Source: Alteribacillus sp041949975
Lineage (GTDB): Bacteria > Bacillota > Bacilli > Bacillales > Marinococcaceae
DNA length: 64,000 nucleotides
Direction: 5' to 3'
Assembly (NCBI RefSeq): GCF_041949975.1
Contig: NZ_JBHFQG010000005.1
Span: 1 to 64,000, forward strand
In this document: positions 24,924 to 33,326 of the stretch, piece by piece
How the letters are laid out: each line of letters starts with the position of its first letter
How positions within the stretch are numbered: the first letter of the stretch is position 1
Position numbers and translations under genes: made by a program
Notes under the pieces: generated by a model
Databases searched by the model: none
Seen by the model: only the letters and a program-made list of their open reading frames with translations
What the model was told of the DNA's origin: nothing

Positions 24924-25700
24924 CTATTTTAAAAATAGGGACCGGTAGCGTTCCGTTAACTTGTTACATTGATGTCTCTTTCTCCTTTTATAACTATTCT
25001 CAAGCCAGTAATGTAAATCCCTCAGGTTTCGTATGACGATGACTTGGCTAGATGCTTCTAAAGAAAAATCATAGTGACTTGCCATCCGACCGCCAATTAA
25101 TATGATCGGCCTGCAGTCCGTTTCGGCAAAAGCTTTAAACACAGAAGCTGCCATTTTCAGTTGTTCTTCTTCTCCACACCTATCAGCATGGTTTTTCCTT
25201 TACCCGCAGAGTCTTGCTTTGCCAATCTATCTTCCACTCAAAATCATGTAAAGCTGTAGCTAAATGTTCATCCGCCACTGATATTTTATTTAATTCCCAT
25301 AGTTTTCCTATATGATACATAGCAGGAGCAATGAAATCTTCATATAAAGAAAGACGGTCATCTTTTTCTTTTTAATGATGCTATTAGCCTAAAGCATCTT
25401 TATCATTACCAGCTAAGAAGAGGTCCAATCTATTTGCTATTCTTTAGAGTTTATATATGCTTTTTCGAGGCAGACAAGATACTCAGATCTTCCTTTGGCT
25501 CCGCTTTTTCAGGAACAGCGTTTAGAAGCCTTTCATAATTGTCGATAACTACATTTCTGCTATTAAGTATACTTCCAAGCCATGTTGTGTAATCTATAAA
25601 AAATCCAATATCCTCTAATTAATATGCCGTTTCTAGATGATTTAAATAATGATACTTATCTTCCTCTATTCGTTTGTAACCATTTCCCCCGAACTTTTCC
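24924..25700 (-). pseudogene. cobalamin-binding (B12) sensor protein relic
   Basis: Minus-strand fragments in order: helical domain (KYHYLNHLETAY, LEDIGFFIDYTTWLGSILNS; about 25545-25665), DFIAPAMYHIGKLWELNK and SVADEHLATAL (25240-25360), then KTMLIGVE and EEQLKMAASVFKAFAE, then IILIGGRMASHYDF and LHYWLENSYK (24980-25110). These belong to B12-binding domain proteins of the MerR/photoreceptor-associated type. Stops, frameshifts and a deletion of about 60 residues in the Rossmann domain are seen, and the cobalamin-ligating His motif is destroyed. Confidence 0.75.
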
Positions 25701-25756
25701 CATAAAAAAGGGTAAAGTTCCAATTATTTTAATATATTCTATTTCTGAAACCATTA

Positions 25757-25790
25757 AAAGCAGCTTGCCATAATTATCAAGCAAGCTGCA
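25757..25790 (-). terminator. terminator of the 70-aa gene
   Basis: GCAGCTTGC and GCAAGCTGC form a perfect 9-bp stem, followed on the minus strand by TTTTAATG, 18 bases after the stop at 25808. Confidence 0.75.
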
Positions 25791-25807
25791 GGGATAATAT
25801 ATTAATA

Positions 25808-26020
25808 TTATTGCGCTTCTTTAACAGTTAACATTTTTACAGAGCATGGGGAAAGGTCTATCTTTACCACGTCATAGAAGGCTCTCGCCTGTTCTTTTGA
25901 TTCAAACATAACCACCGGCTTCTCTGGGTTTTTCACGTACGATTCCAGCCCTACTTCATTACCGTCCTGATCTACAGCAATAATCATGTACTTTTCCAAT
26001 CCGTTCTGTTCTGTTTTCAT
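25808..26020 (-). CDS. small hypothetical protein
   Basis: A 70-aa protein of unknown family with a good GAAAGGAGTTTG site and its own terminator. It starts MKTEQNGLEKYMIIAVDQDG and shows an alternating beta-alpha-beta pattern. The terminator and ribosome site argue for a real gene. Confidence 0.5.
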   Translation of the reverse strand: MKTEQNGLEKYMIIAVDQDGNEVGLESYVKNPEKPVVMFESKEQARAFYDVVKIDLSPCSVKMLTVKEAQ

Positions 26021-26101
26021 TGATCATCAAACTCCTTTCCATTCTCACATTCGATATGCTTTTCTAAAAACGTTTTAATCGATGATGAGCTGGCTTCCCC
26101 T

Positions 26102-26320
26102 TTATATACCCTTGCTCGTTTTCTCCTTGTTAAAAATTTTAACATCCAAGTATTCGACTACATCTTTTTCTTTTGAAGAAATGATTTTGACGTTGAGATC
26201 ATCGCTTCTGCAATGATCGTATTTATTTAATAGCGCCTGGTAATAGGGTTTTTCTTGATACATGTTATCTTCATCAGAAAAAAGAAGCAGCGATGTTTCA
26301 TCTTCCAGATTTTTTATCAT
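26102..26320 (-). CDS. hypothetical protein, possibly a gene remnant
   Basis: A 72-aa frame with no convincing ribosome binding site. The acidic sequence with DETSLLLFSDEDN and VKIISSKEKDVVEYLD gives no family match that I recognise. It lies upstream of the 70-aa gene on the same strand and is separated from it by 80 bases. Confidence 0.25.
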   Translation of the reverse strand: MIKNLEDETSLLLFSDEDNMYQEKPYYQALLNKYDHCRSDDLNVKIISSKEKDVVEYLDVKIFNKEKTSKGI

Positions 26321-26768
26321 GGCGGGAGCTGCTTAAGAGTTACAGCCTGCAAGCCACAGCAGACATACATATAATATCGATCCAGCTCTTAACGCATTTC
26401 CGCCCATCTGTGTTTTCCCCCTGGCTTGCAAATAAAACCTTCATGATGTCTTTCGCGCTACAAAAGGTTCATCCGGCTGTCTCTCTATACCTGTTCTTGC
26501 TACATTTAAAACATTTATGGAGGAATAAAAAAACGCTAAACACCAGCTGAGTAATTTCTCCACCGTTCTACCGCTTTCTTTTGTAAATCCTCAAGAACTC
26601 ACAAAGTTAATAAATACCTATTAACACATCAAACCGAAATAGGTATTTATAATCAATTATTTTTACAAACAGATTTCAATTTTATGGTTTATATGACTTT
26701 GGATAGTGGTATATAATTATATACTATGGCATGTTGCAAAAAACGTCAGTCTGTAAAGGGGGTTTCCT
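26321..26768. other. intergenic, nothing recognised
   Basis: About 450 bases without supported coding content. The AT-rich right half (26620-26740), with TATATAATTATATA near 26710, is a plausible promoter region for the small gene at 26769. Confidence 0.35.
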
Positions 26769-26978
26769 ATGAATTATATTCTCACTCGAAAATCATCCTA
26801 TTGTACGCATGTCCAAAGGCACGTCAATTATGAAATCTCTATTCAAATTTCTGAAGGAACACTCCAGTGTACGGCTTCTTGTACAGGTATAAAAGACAAA
26901 TGTGAAGATTGTCCGCTGGTTCATTACAATACAAACTTTCCGATAGAATCTCTTAAAAAACTTAGTCCTAGCCCATAG
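26769..26978 (+). CDS. small cysteine-containing hypothetical protein
   Basis: A 69-aa protein with AAAGGGGG upstream. Cysteines and a histidine cluster as C-T-H-V near residue 12 and CTASCTGIKDKCEDCPL in the middle, suggesting metal binding. No family recognised and no close neighbours on this strand. Confidence 0.45.
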   Translation: MNYILTRKSSYCTHVQRHVNYEISIQISEGTLQCTASCTGIKDKCEDCPLVHYNTNFPIESLKKLSPSP

Positions 26979-27048
26979 CTATTTAAAAAGCAGTCAACGT
27001 CTCTTTTATCATGATTTAAAAATACTGCCTTCCATAATGGAATTGGAG

Positions 27049-27435
27049 TCAGTTTTTTCTTTCGATAATTTCTTGCTGATGAACAGCAGCAAGCTCTGTG
27101 ATTTTCTGAATATGGCTGTCATCGAGAGAATAATATACGAGCTTCCCTTCTTTTCGGTATTTAGCGAGGCCCAGCTTGCGAAGATACCTTAAGTGATGTG
27201 AGGTCGAAGCAATAGAGGCTTCTAAAATATTAGCAGCATCACACACACAAAGCTCTCCTTCCATCGCCAGGGCCTGGACAATTTTCATTCTGTTTTTATC
27301 AGCCAGCCCTTTAAACATATTTGCCATTTGTTCCGTGTCACGGTCATTTACCGACTCTCGTATCCGATCGACTTTTTCCCGGTCGACACATGTTACTTCA
27401 CACACATCTGGTGCTGTTTGTTTTGACTCAGCCAT
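27049..27435 (-). CDS. ArsR/SmtB-family metal-responsive repressor, CadC-like
   Basis: A 128-aa winged-helix repressor. The N-terminal cysteines (CEVTC, residues 12-16) and the CVC pair in GELCVCDAAN (near 62-64) match the CadC thiolate site that binds Cd(II), Pb(II) or Zn(II); the recognition helix is STSHHLRYLRKLG. It normally controls a cadA-type metal ATPase, but none is next to it here, so its target lies elsewhere or it is a stray. An inverted repeat upstream is a likely operator. Confidence 0.88.
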   Translation of the reverse strand: MAESKQTAPDVCEVTCVDREKVDRIRESVNDRDTEQMANMFKGLADKNRMKIVQALAMEGELCVCDAANILEASIASTSHHLRYLRKLGLAKYRKEGKLVYYSLDDSHIQKITELAAVHQQEIIERKN

Positions 27436-27480
27436 CCTTTTCCTCCTCTGTTTCTAGATTTAGTATGTTTATTATATTAT

Positions 27481-27500
27481 ATTCAAGCGTATATTTGAAT
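27481..27500 (-). promoter_or_regulatory. putative operator of the CadC-like repressor
   Basis: ATTCAA, eight bases, TTGAAT form a dyad about 45 bases upstream of the start, similar in half-site sequence to CadC/ArsR-type operators. Confidence 0.45.
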
Positions 27501-27587
27501 GAACAGGAACAGTAACAAGATGATTAATATTTCAAGTAAAAAGGGTAAAGAATAGAAAATATGTCCAAAGAGAAAGGATGAATAACC

Positions 27588-28010
27588 ATGACAGAAGATA
27601 TGTATGAAGAAAAGCGCAGTGACCACTTATTACGCTATCTCGTGCGCCTTGCTGATAACGGTGCTGAAATGGATGTCACGCTGAATGTAAGCGGTACGAC
27701 GATTACAGGAACCTTAATAGGCAATGTCACTTATTTAGACGAAATCCAACGCTATCTGAAAACAAACCATAGCGATTTAAAAGAAAAAATGACCACTTTT
27801 TTTGAAAAAACAGCAGATAAGTTCCAAAAACATACAGATCAAGATGAATATGAAAGCGGTTACATCCATCTTCGTGACGCAAAAATACTAGAAGAACGCG
27901 GGGAAAAGGCTTTTGCCGGTAATTTATGGCGCGGAAAACTAGCTGACGTCAACGGATTCAGCTTCGGTGCGATCCGCGTCAAACAATCCGAACGCAGCCG
28001 ATTTGAATAA
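27588..28010 (+). CDS. GvpU-like gas vesicle accessory family protein
   Basis: A 140-aa protein. The segment MDVTLNVSGTTITGTLIGNVTY (about 25-45) resembles the conserved part of GvpU from Bacillus gas vesicle clusters. No other gvp gene is in the window; stand-alone homologues are common in Bacillaceae without gas vesicles, so a gas vesicle role should not be assumed. Start behind AGAAAGGATG. Confidence 0.5.
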   Translation: MTEDMYEEKRSDHLLRYLVRLADNGAEMDVTLNVSGTTITGTLIGNVTYLDEIQRYLKTNHSDLKEKMTTFFEKTADKFQKHTDQDEYESGYIHLRDAKILEERGEKAFAGNLWRGKLADVNGFSFGAIRVKQSERSRFE

Positions 28011-28019
28011 AAAGAACAA

Positions 28020-28052
28020 CCAGCCGGACAGTGGATTCTGAACCGGCTGGCC
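28020..28052. terminator. bidirectional terminator between the gvpU-like gene and nadA
   Basis: CCAGCCGG and CCGGCTGG form a perfect stem between two convergent genes. Confidence 0.7.
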
Positions 28053-28056
28053 TGTT

Positions 28057-29157
28057 CTATCTCTTAAGCATTCTATCAAGCGCCGTATAGGCCTGACGCT
28101 TTGTTTCTTCTTCTACTTTAATCACGTGATGAGGACTTCCATCCACAATACTCTCTAGCGACCATAGCAGATGAGGCAGGTCAATCCTATTCATCGTAAG
28201 ACAAGGACACATATTAGGATTTAAAGAAAATACAGTTTTATCAGTTTCTTCGTTGGCCAGACGATTCACAAGGTTCATTTCTGTCCCAACGGCCCACGTG
28301 GTTCCGCTCGGCGCATTTTGAATCGTATGGATGATCTTGTTAGTAGAACCAGCCGTATCCGCTGCCTGCACCACATCAAACGTACACTCCGGATGAACAA
28401 TAATATTTACATCCGGATGCTCTTGCCGTACATGATCCACATTTGCCATCGTAAACTTTTCATGAACCGAACAATGGCCTTTCCAGAGAATCATTCGTAC
28501 ATTCTCCAGGTCTCCCTCATACTCCAGCTCATTATTAACAGGGTCCCACACCGCCATCTCCTCTAACGGCACACCTATCTCATAAGCGGTATTGCGGCCA
28601 AGATGCTGATCCGGCAAAAACAAAATCCTCTCTTTTTGAGCAAATGCCCATGTCAGCATATCTCTTGCATTCGACGATGTTAACGTCGCTCCTTCATGCT
28701 CACCGCAAAACGCTTTAATAGCTGCTGTGCTGTTCACATAAGTAAGCGGAATCATCGTATCCCCAAGCTTTTTCTGCAGAACCTCCCAGGCAGTCTCCAC
28801 TTGTTTTAAATCTGCCATATCCGCCATCGAACAGCCTGCTCTTAAATCAGGCAGCAGCACCGTCTGATGCTCTTCCGACAAAATATCGGCCGTTTCCGCC
28901 ATAAAATGAACGCCGCAGAAAACAATATATTCCGCCTCTTTATTCGCCGCTGCCGTTTTCGCAAGCTGCAGCGAATCCCCAGTATCATCCGCAAACTGAA
29001 TCACTTCATCCTTCTGATAATAATGACCCGGCATAAACAAACGCGAACCAAGCTCCCCTTTTATCTCACGCACCCGCTCATCCATCTGCTTCTCACTCAA
29101 CAACCGAATATGTTCCGGCAGCGTATGCGCCTGAAAACTCTCCAGCACCTTCATCAT
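28057..29157 (-). CDS. nadA: quinolinate synthase
   Basis: Condenses iminoaspartate with dihydroxyacetone phosphate to quinolinate, the second step of de novo NAD synthesis. A 366-aa Bacillus-type NadA; cysteines for the 4Fe-4S cluster are seen in VFCGVHFMAE, HPECTFDVV and NMCPCLTMN. Last gene of nadB-nadC-nadA, 21 bases behind nadC. Confidence 0.95.
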   Translation of the reverse strand: MMKVLESFQAHTLPEHIRLLSEKQMDERVREIKGELGSRLFMPGHYYQKDEVIQFADDTGDSLQLAKTAAANKEAEYIVFCGVHFMAETADILSEEHQTVLLPDLRAGCSMADMADLKQVETAWEVLQKKLGDTMIPLTYVNSTAAIKAFCGEHEGATLTSSNARDMLTWAFAQKERILFLPDQHLGRNTAYEIGVPLEEMAVWDPVNNELEYEGDLENVRMILWKGHCSVHEKFTMANVDHVRQEHPDVNIIVHPECTFDVVQAADTAGSTNKIIHTIQNAPSGTTWAVGTEMNLVNRLANEETDKTVFSLNPNMCPCLTMNRIDLPHLLWSLESIVDGSPHHVIKVEEETKRQAYTALDRMLKR

Positions 29158-29178
29158 CCCACATCCTTTCAGAAAAAA

Positions 29179-30009
29179 TTATTTTATCAGAAAACTGAGG
29201 TCACTAGCTGTCACCGAATGAGTAAGACAGCCAAGCGAAATATAATCCACCCCGCAGTTTCTGTAATCTGCTAAATTATCAAGGATAATACCGCCGGAAG
29301 CCTCTTTTTGAATCGCAGAAGGTATGAGCGATGTGTATTCTTTGATCTGCTCCGGAGCGCAATTATCAAACATAATAACATCTGCGCCGGCGCTGACAGC
29401 ATCTTTGACTTCCTCGACATTAGTTGTTTCCACCTCTATTTTGACCATATGCCCCGCATAGCGTTTTACTTTTTCCACTGCCTTCGTCATACTTCCTGCT
29501 GCAGCAATATGGTTATCCTTAATCATGACCGCATCATAAAGGCCAAATCGATGATTCACTCCGCCGCCGCAGCGAACAGCATATTTATCGAACATACGCA
29601 GACCGGGCATCGTTTTTCTCGTATCACAGATGCCGATAGAAGCGTCATTTAAAATCGTCACGGCACGTTTTGTCATTGACGTAATGCCGCTCATACGCTG
29701 CAGCAGGTTCAAAAGCACTCTTTCGCCGCTTAAGACCATTCTAGTAGGCCCTTGAATACTTGCGACTACATCACCGTGAGCCATGCTTTCTCCCTCTTCT
29801 TTGTAAATCGTCACCTCTATGTTTTGGTCAAGCTGAGCCAGCCCTTCCTTTAACACCATTCCCCCTGAAAAATATCCTTCCCCTTTCGCAATAATCTGTC
29901 CTCTTGTATTGTCATCAGAAGAAAAAACAGCGTTTGTTGTGATATCTTCTGTACCTATATCTTCTAACAGGAATTCATGCAGTTTCTTTTTAAGGTGTAA
30001 TATATTCAT
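29179..30009 (-). CDS. nadC: nicotinate-nucleotide pyrophosphorylase (quinolinate phosphoribosyltransferase)
   Basis: Converts quinolinate and PRPP to nicotinate mononucleotide. 276 aa of the usual length with motifs EDIGTEDITTNAV, LLNLLQRMSGI, DTRKTMPGLR and VEVETTN. The start overlaps the end of nadB by 20 bases, showing coupling in the operon. Confidence 0.95.
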   Translation of the reverse strand: MNILHLKKKLHEFLLEDIGTEDITTNAVFSSDDNTRGQIIAKGEGYFSGGMVLKEGLAQLDQNIEVTIYKEEGESMAHGDVVASIQGPTRMVLSGERVLLNLLQRMSGITSMTKRAVTILNDASIGICDTRKTMPGLRMFDKYAVRCGGGVNHRFGLYDAVMIKDNHIAAAGSMTKAVEKVKRYAGHMVKIEVETTNVEEVKDAVSAGADVIMFDNCAPEQIKEYTSLIPSAIQKEASGGIILDNLADYRNCGVDYISLGCLTHSVTASDLSFLIK

Positions 30010-31582
30010 GCGAAGCTTCCCTCTCCTTGTTCTTTTTTACAACGGGATCATGATCTCTTTCTTCCCAATAAATAGAAAATCCTGACCATTCTGGTTTTTC
30101 CTCCTGATAATCGGTCCGAAGATGAGCCCCCCGTGATTCTGTTCTTACCAGGGCTGCATTTGTAACCATCCAGGCAGCTGCAAGCAGATTTTTTATAGTG
30201 AGCTGCTGTTTGCTTAACTCCGTAGAAGCCGGGCTGAATATAAAAGCAATATAACTGCTCAGCCATTCTTTCATCCGCAGCAAACGATTCTCCTCTTTTA
30301 CAATGCCAGCCCAAGCATCCATTCGTTCTTGAAGCTCTGAAAGAGAGGGAATATCTTCGGCAAAAGAAGATACTGGCCACATTGTCCTTCGTCTTCTTGC
30401 TTTCATGGGCTGGGTAAGAAGGCGCTCGGTAAGAAGAAGCGCCGAAGCTGCTCCTTCGAGCAGTGAATTGCTGGCAAGCCTATTGGCGCCATGCATGCCG
30501 GTGCATGCTGTTTCGCCAATCGCAAACAAGCCTTTTGTATCGGTTTGGCCGTATTCGTTTGCTTCAATGCCGCCCATCATAAAATGAGCACCCGGCCTCA
30601 CAGGCAGCAGCCCCTTTTCAATGTCAATATGATGTGCGTGAAGCTGAGCCGCAATCGATGGGAACTTTCGAGTGAAATCAGGAATATGTTTGATAGAAAG
30701 AAATACGTCACGACCTGATTTCCACGTTTCATACACCGTTTTAGCTACAACCGATCGAGGCGCTAAATCTTTCAGCTCATGTTTTCCTTCCATAATCGGC
30801 TGAAGCTGCTCATCCACAAGAATCCCGCCTTCTCCTCTAATCGCTTCTGAAAGCAGACCGGCTCCTTTTCCATCTGCATAAAGCATCGTCGGATGAAATT
30901 GCATAAATTCCATATCAACGAGCCTTGCACCTGCGCGGTACGCCATTGCTAAGCCATCGCCTGTGGATTCTTCTGCGTTGGAAGTGATCGAATACAGCTG
31001 GCCGCATCCTCCGGCCGCAAGCACCACAGCAGATGAAAGAATAGTGCAGCACCTTCCGTCTGCATCCTTTCCTCTAATGCCCGCACACTCTTCTTCCTCC
31101 ATTAGCAGGTCATATACCATAAAATGCTCGAGCACCTGCACGTTTTCTTTTACTTGATATTTTAGTTGTTTCATAATGTGATAGCCTGTCGCATCTCCCC
31201 CTGCATGAAAAATACGGCGGCAGCTGTGGGCTCCTTCTTTTGTCAGGTGATACTTCCCCTGCTCATCTACATCAAAAAGAACACCGCTTGAAAAAAGGGC
31301 CTCCATTATCCTAGGAGATTGATTGATCACATTTTTTACTGTATTTGTATTGTTATAGCCGTGTCCTGCTGCCAGCGTGTCCAGTGCATGTAAAGCGAGA
31401 CTGTCTTTATTTCCAAGAGCTGCGGCTATTCCGCCCTGGGCACGGTTAGAATTTCCTGTTCCAAGCGCACCTTTCGTAACCAGCATGACTTCTTTTTCTT
31501 TTGATAACTCAATTGCTGCCAGCAATCCGGCGATTCCGCTTCCGACGATAAGAATATCTGTGGTGAATATTTTCTGTTTCAT
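29990..31582 (-). CDS. nadB: L-aspartate oxidase
   Basis: FAD enzyme that oxidises aspartate to iminoaspartate for quinolinate synthesis. 530 aa; FAD-binding GSGIAGLLAAIEL at the N-terminus, NSNRAQGGIAAAL, the substrate region MEFMQFHPT and GMHGANRLASNSLLEG are all seen. First gene of the nad operon, with a divergent cysteine desulfurase gene upstream, as in Bacillus subtilis (nadBCA and nifS). Confidence 0.95.
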   Translation of the reverse strand: MKQKIFTTDILIVGSGIAGLLAAIELSKEKEVMLVTKGALGTGNSNRAQGGIAAALGNKDSLALHALDTLAAGHGYNNTNTVKNVINQSPRIMEALFSSGVLFDVDEQGKYHLTKEGAHSCRRIFHAGGDATGYHIMKQLKYQVKENVQVLEHFMVYDLLMEEEECAGIRGKDADGRCCTILSSAVVLAAGGCGQLYSITSNAEESTGDGLAMAYRAGARLVDMEFMQFHPTMLYADGKGAGLLSEAIRGEGGILVDEQLQPIMEGKHELKDLAPRSVVAKTVYETWKSGRDVFLSIKHIPDFTRKFPSIAAQLHAHHIDIEKGLLPVRPGAHFMMGGIEANEYGQTDTKGLFAIGETACTGMHGANRLASNSLLEGAASALLLTERLLTQPMKARRRRTMWPVSSFAEDIPSLSELQERMDAWAGIVKEENRLLRMKEWLSSYIAFIFSPASTELSKQQLTIKNLLAAAWMVTNAALVRTESRGAHLRTDYQEEKPEWSGFSIYWEERDHDPVVKKNKEREASHEYITP

Positions 31583-31601
31583 GATTTACTCCTTTGGGTT
31601 T

Positions 31602-31628
31602 ACATATGTCTTGACACATATATTTACA
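31602..31628. promoter_or_regulatory. putative NiaR (YrxA) operator/promoter in the nad divergent region
   Basis: TATGTCTTGACACATA contains the dyad TGTC-TT-GACA and lies between nadB and the nifS-like gene. It resembles the sites of the nicotinate-responsive repressor NiaR, which controls this divergent pair in Bacillus. The TTGACA also can serve as a -35 box toward the nifS-like gene. Confidence 0.45.
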
Positions 31629-31706
31629 TAAATTTAAACTAGTAGCAACCATTCTTTTTGAAAAAACTGATGTGAATGTGAAATATTGAACGAGGAGCCT
31701 TGCTAA

Positions 31707-32846
31707 TTGATGATTTATTTAGATCACTGTGCAACAACACCGATGAGTGAGAATGCTCTCGAGACGTACCTACAAACGTCTCAGTCGTTTTATGGAAATG
31801 AGCAAAGTTTACATGATGGAGGAGATGCTGCAGCCCAATTGCTTGAGCACTGCAAATATGAAATTGCCGGCGTTATTAATGGGGACGCATCCGGACTTTA
31901 CTTTACAAACGGAGGATCCGACAGCAACATTACCGCTCTCTTAAGCCTGGCTTATGGAAATATGGCACGCGGCAAACATATTATCACCTCTCCTCTCGAG
32001 CATCCTTCGGTTTATCAGGCTTTAGAAAGGTTGAAAAGCGAAGGGTTTGAAGTCGAGGAAACAGACGTAAAGCCAAACGGCCAGGTGTCGCTGGCTTCCC
32101 TTCAATCGTTAGTACGGGAAGATACTATTCTCGTCTCGATTTGCCACGCCAGCAGTGAAACCGGAGTCATTCAGCCAATCGAACAAATCGGGAAGATGCT
32201 GCAGGATCGGGGGGCTGTGTTTCATTGCGATGCCGTACAGACCTTCACAAAAATTCCTATCGATGTGAAAAAATACCGGATCAGTGCTCTGTCCACCTCT
32301 GCCCATAAAGTGTATGGTCCCAAAAATACAGGTGCCTGTTATATTGATCCGTCGGCAGTATGGAAAAGCATCTATCCCGGTGTTGTCCACCAACAAGGTT
32401 TCAAACCAGGAACCGTGGATGTTCCAGGAATAGCCGCTTTTACAACAGCAGCACTGGAATTGTATAAAAAAAGAGAACAAATAACCACTTCCTGGCGCGG
32501 GCTGCAGCACTGGTTTTTAGAGCAGCTGAACGAGGAAGCCTTCTCTTTGTTCGGGGATAAAGATAAACGCCTTCCTCACCATGTAGCACTGCGGACACAA
32601 GGATGGGAAGGACAATGGATCATGCTGGAGTGCAACCGAAAAGGCATCGCCCTTTCTTCCGGAAGCGCCTGTAAAACCTCATCATCCGCTCCGTCGAAAA
32701 GCCTTCTCGCCATGGGACACAGCGCAGAAGAAGCCCATGGCTTGTTCCGCATCAGTTTTGGGGTAAATACAACGATGGAAGACCTCTCAGTAACAGCAGA
32801 AGTGTTAAATCAGCTGGTCGGCAACAAAAAGACTGTTTGGATGTAA
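31707..32846 (+). CDS. nifS: cysteine desulfurase, NifS-type (nad-associated)
   Basis: PLP enzyme that supplies sulfur, here probably for the NadA iron-sulfur cluster, as the divergent Bacillus gene does. 379 aa; YLDHCATTPMS at the N-terminus, the PLP lysine in STSAHKVYGPK (near 207) and the active cysteine in SSGSACKTSS (near 325). TTG at 31707 and ATG at 31710 are both possible behind GAGGAG. The nadR/niaR gene often found beside it is not in the window. Confidence 0.92.
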   Translation: MMIYLDHCATTPMSENALETYLQTSQSFYGNEQSLHDGGDAAAQLLEHCKYEIAGVINGDASGLYFTNGGSDSNITALLSLAYGNMARGKHIITSPLEHPSVYQALERLKSEGFEVEETDVKPNGQVSLASLQSLVREDTILVSICHASSETGVIQPIEQIGKMLQDRGAVFHCDAVQTFTKIPIDVKKYRISALSTSAHKVYGPKNTGACYIDPSAVWKSIYPGVVHQQGFKPGTVDVPGIAAFTTAALELYKKREQITTSWRGLQHWFLEQLNEEAFSLFGDKDKRLPHHVALRTQGWEGQWIMLECNRKGIALSSGSACKTSSSAPSKSLLAMGHSAEEAHGLFRISFGVNTTMEDLSVTAEVLNQLVGNKKTVWM

Positions 32847-32867
32847 GGTCGAAACAGTCTTCTTTTG
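32828..32867 (+). terminator. terminator of the nifS-like gene
   Basis: AAGACTGTTT and GAAACAGTCTT pair across the stop codon and are followed by CTTTTG. Confidence 0.65.
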
Positions 32868-33284
32868 TGTGGATGTGCACTGCTTAATGCAATTTATGAA
32901 GGAGCCCGGACAAGATATGAACGAATGGCTGCAGGATTTGAACAGCTTGTTTTGATATATACACTAATGACTAACACTAGTCAATGCTTTTGTTTCTGCC
33001 TCAGTATACACTTCTCTTCTCTGGGTGGGTGACCGTTTTCCAGACGATACCGACTGCTTTTTTATAAATATGCACGATCCACCCTACGATTTGACCAACT
33101 TTTCTGCTTTTATGCACGCAATTCTTCTTATTATGAACGAGAACTGCTGGCTATAAAGAAAATTTGGCTAGCGCCAAGCCTTTAGGTGCAGGTGATTGCC
33201 TCGTTGCACTTATACTGATTTCCTCAAAATTTTAACTTCGTCGCTGCTTCATCCATGCTAAATTTTATACGTTCCAATCAGTGT
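32868..33284. other. intergenic, no intact gene
   Basis: About 420 bases. A short open stretch near 32881-32970 (NAIYEGARTRYERMAAGFEQ in one frame) may be a gene remnant, but it cannot be assigned. Nothing else is recognisable. Confidence 0.35.
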
Positions 33285-33326
33285 AAAAAAGACTGCTCCG
33301 GCTTCATACCGGAAACAGTCTTTTTC
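33285..33326. terminator. terminator of the mannosylglycerate operon
   Basis: AAAAAGACTGCTCCGG and CCGGAAACAGTCTTTTT form a strong, symmetrical stem directly after the mannosidase stop. Confidence 0.85.

Noticed and set aside
27525..27560. SigmaB promoter before the GvpU-like gene (GGGTAA at 27540)
   Set aside because: The -10 box fits but no GTTT-type -35 box lies 12-15 bases upstream.
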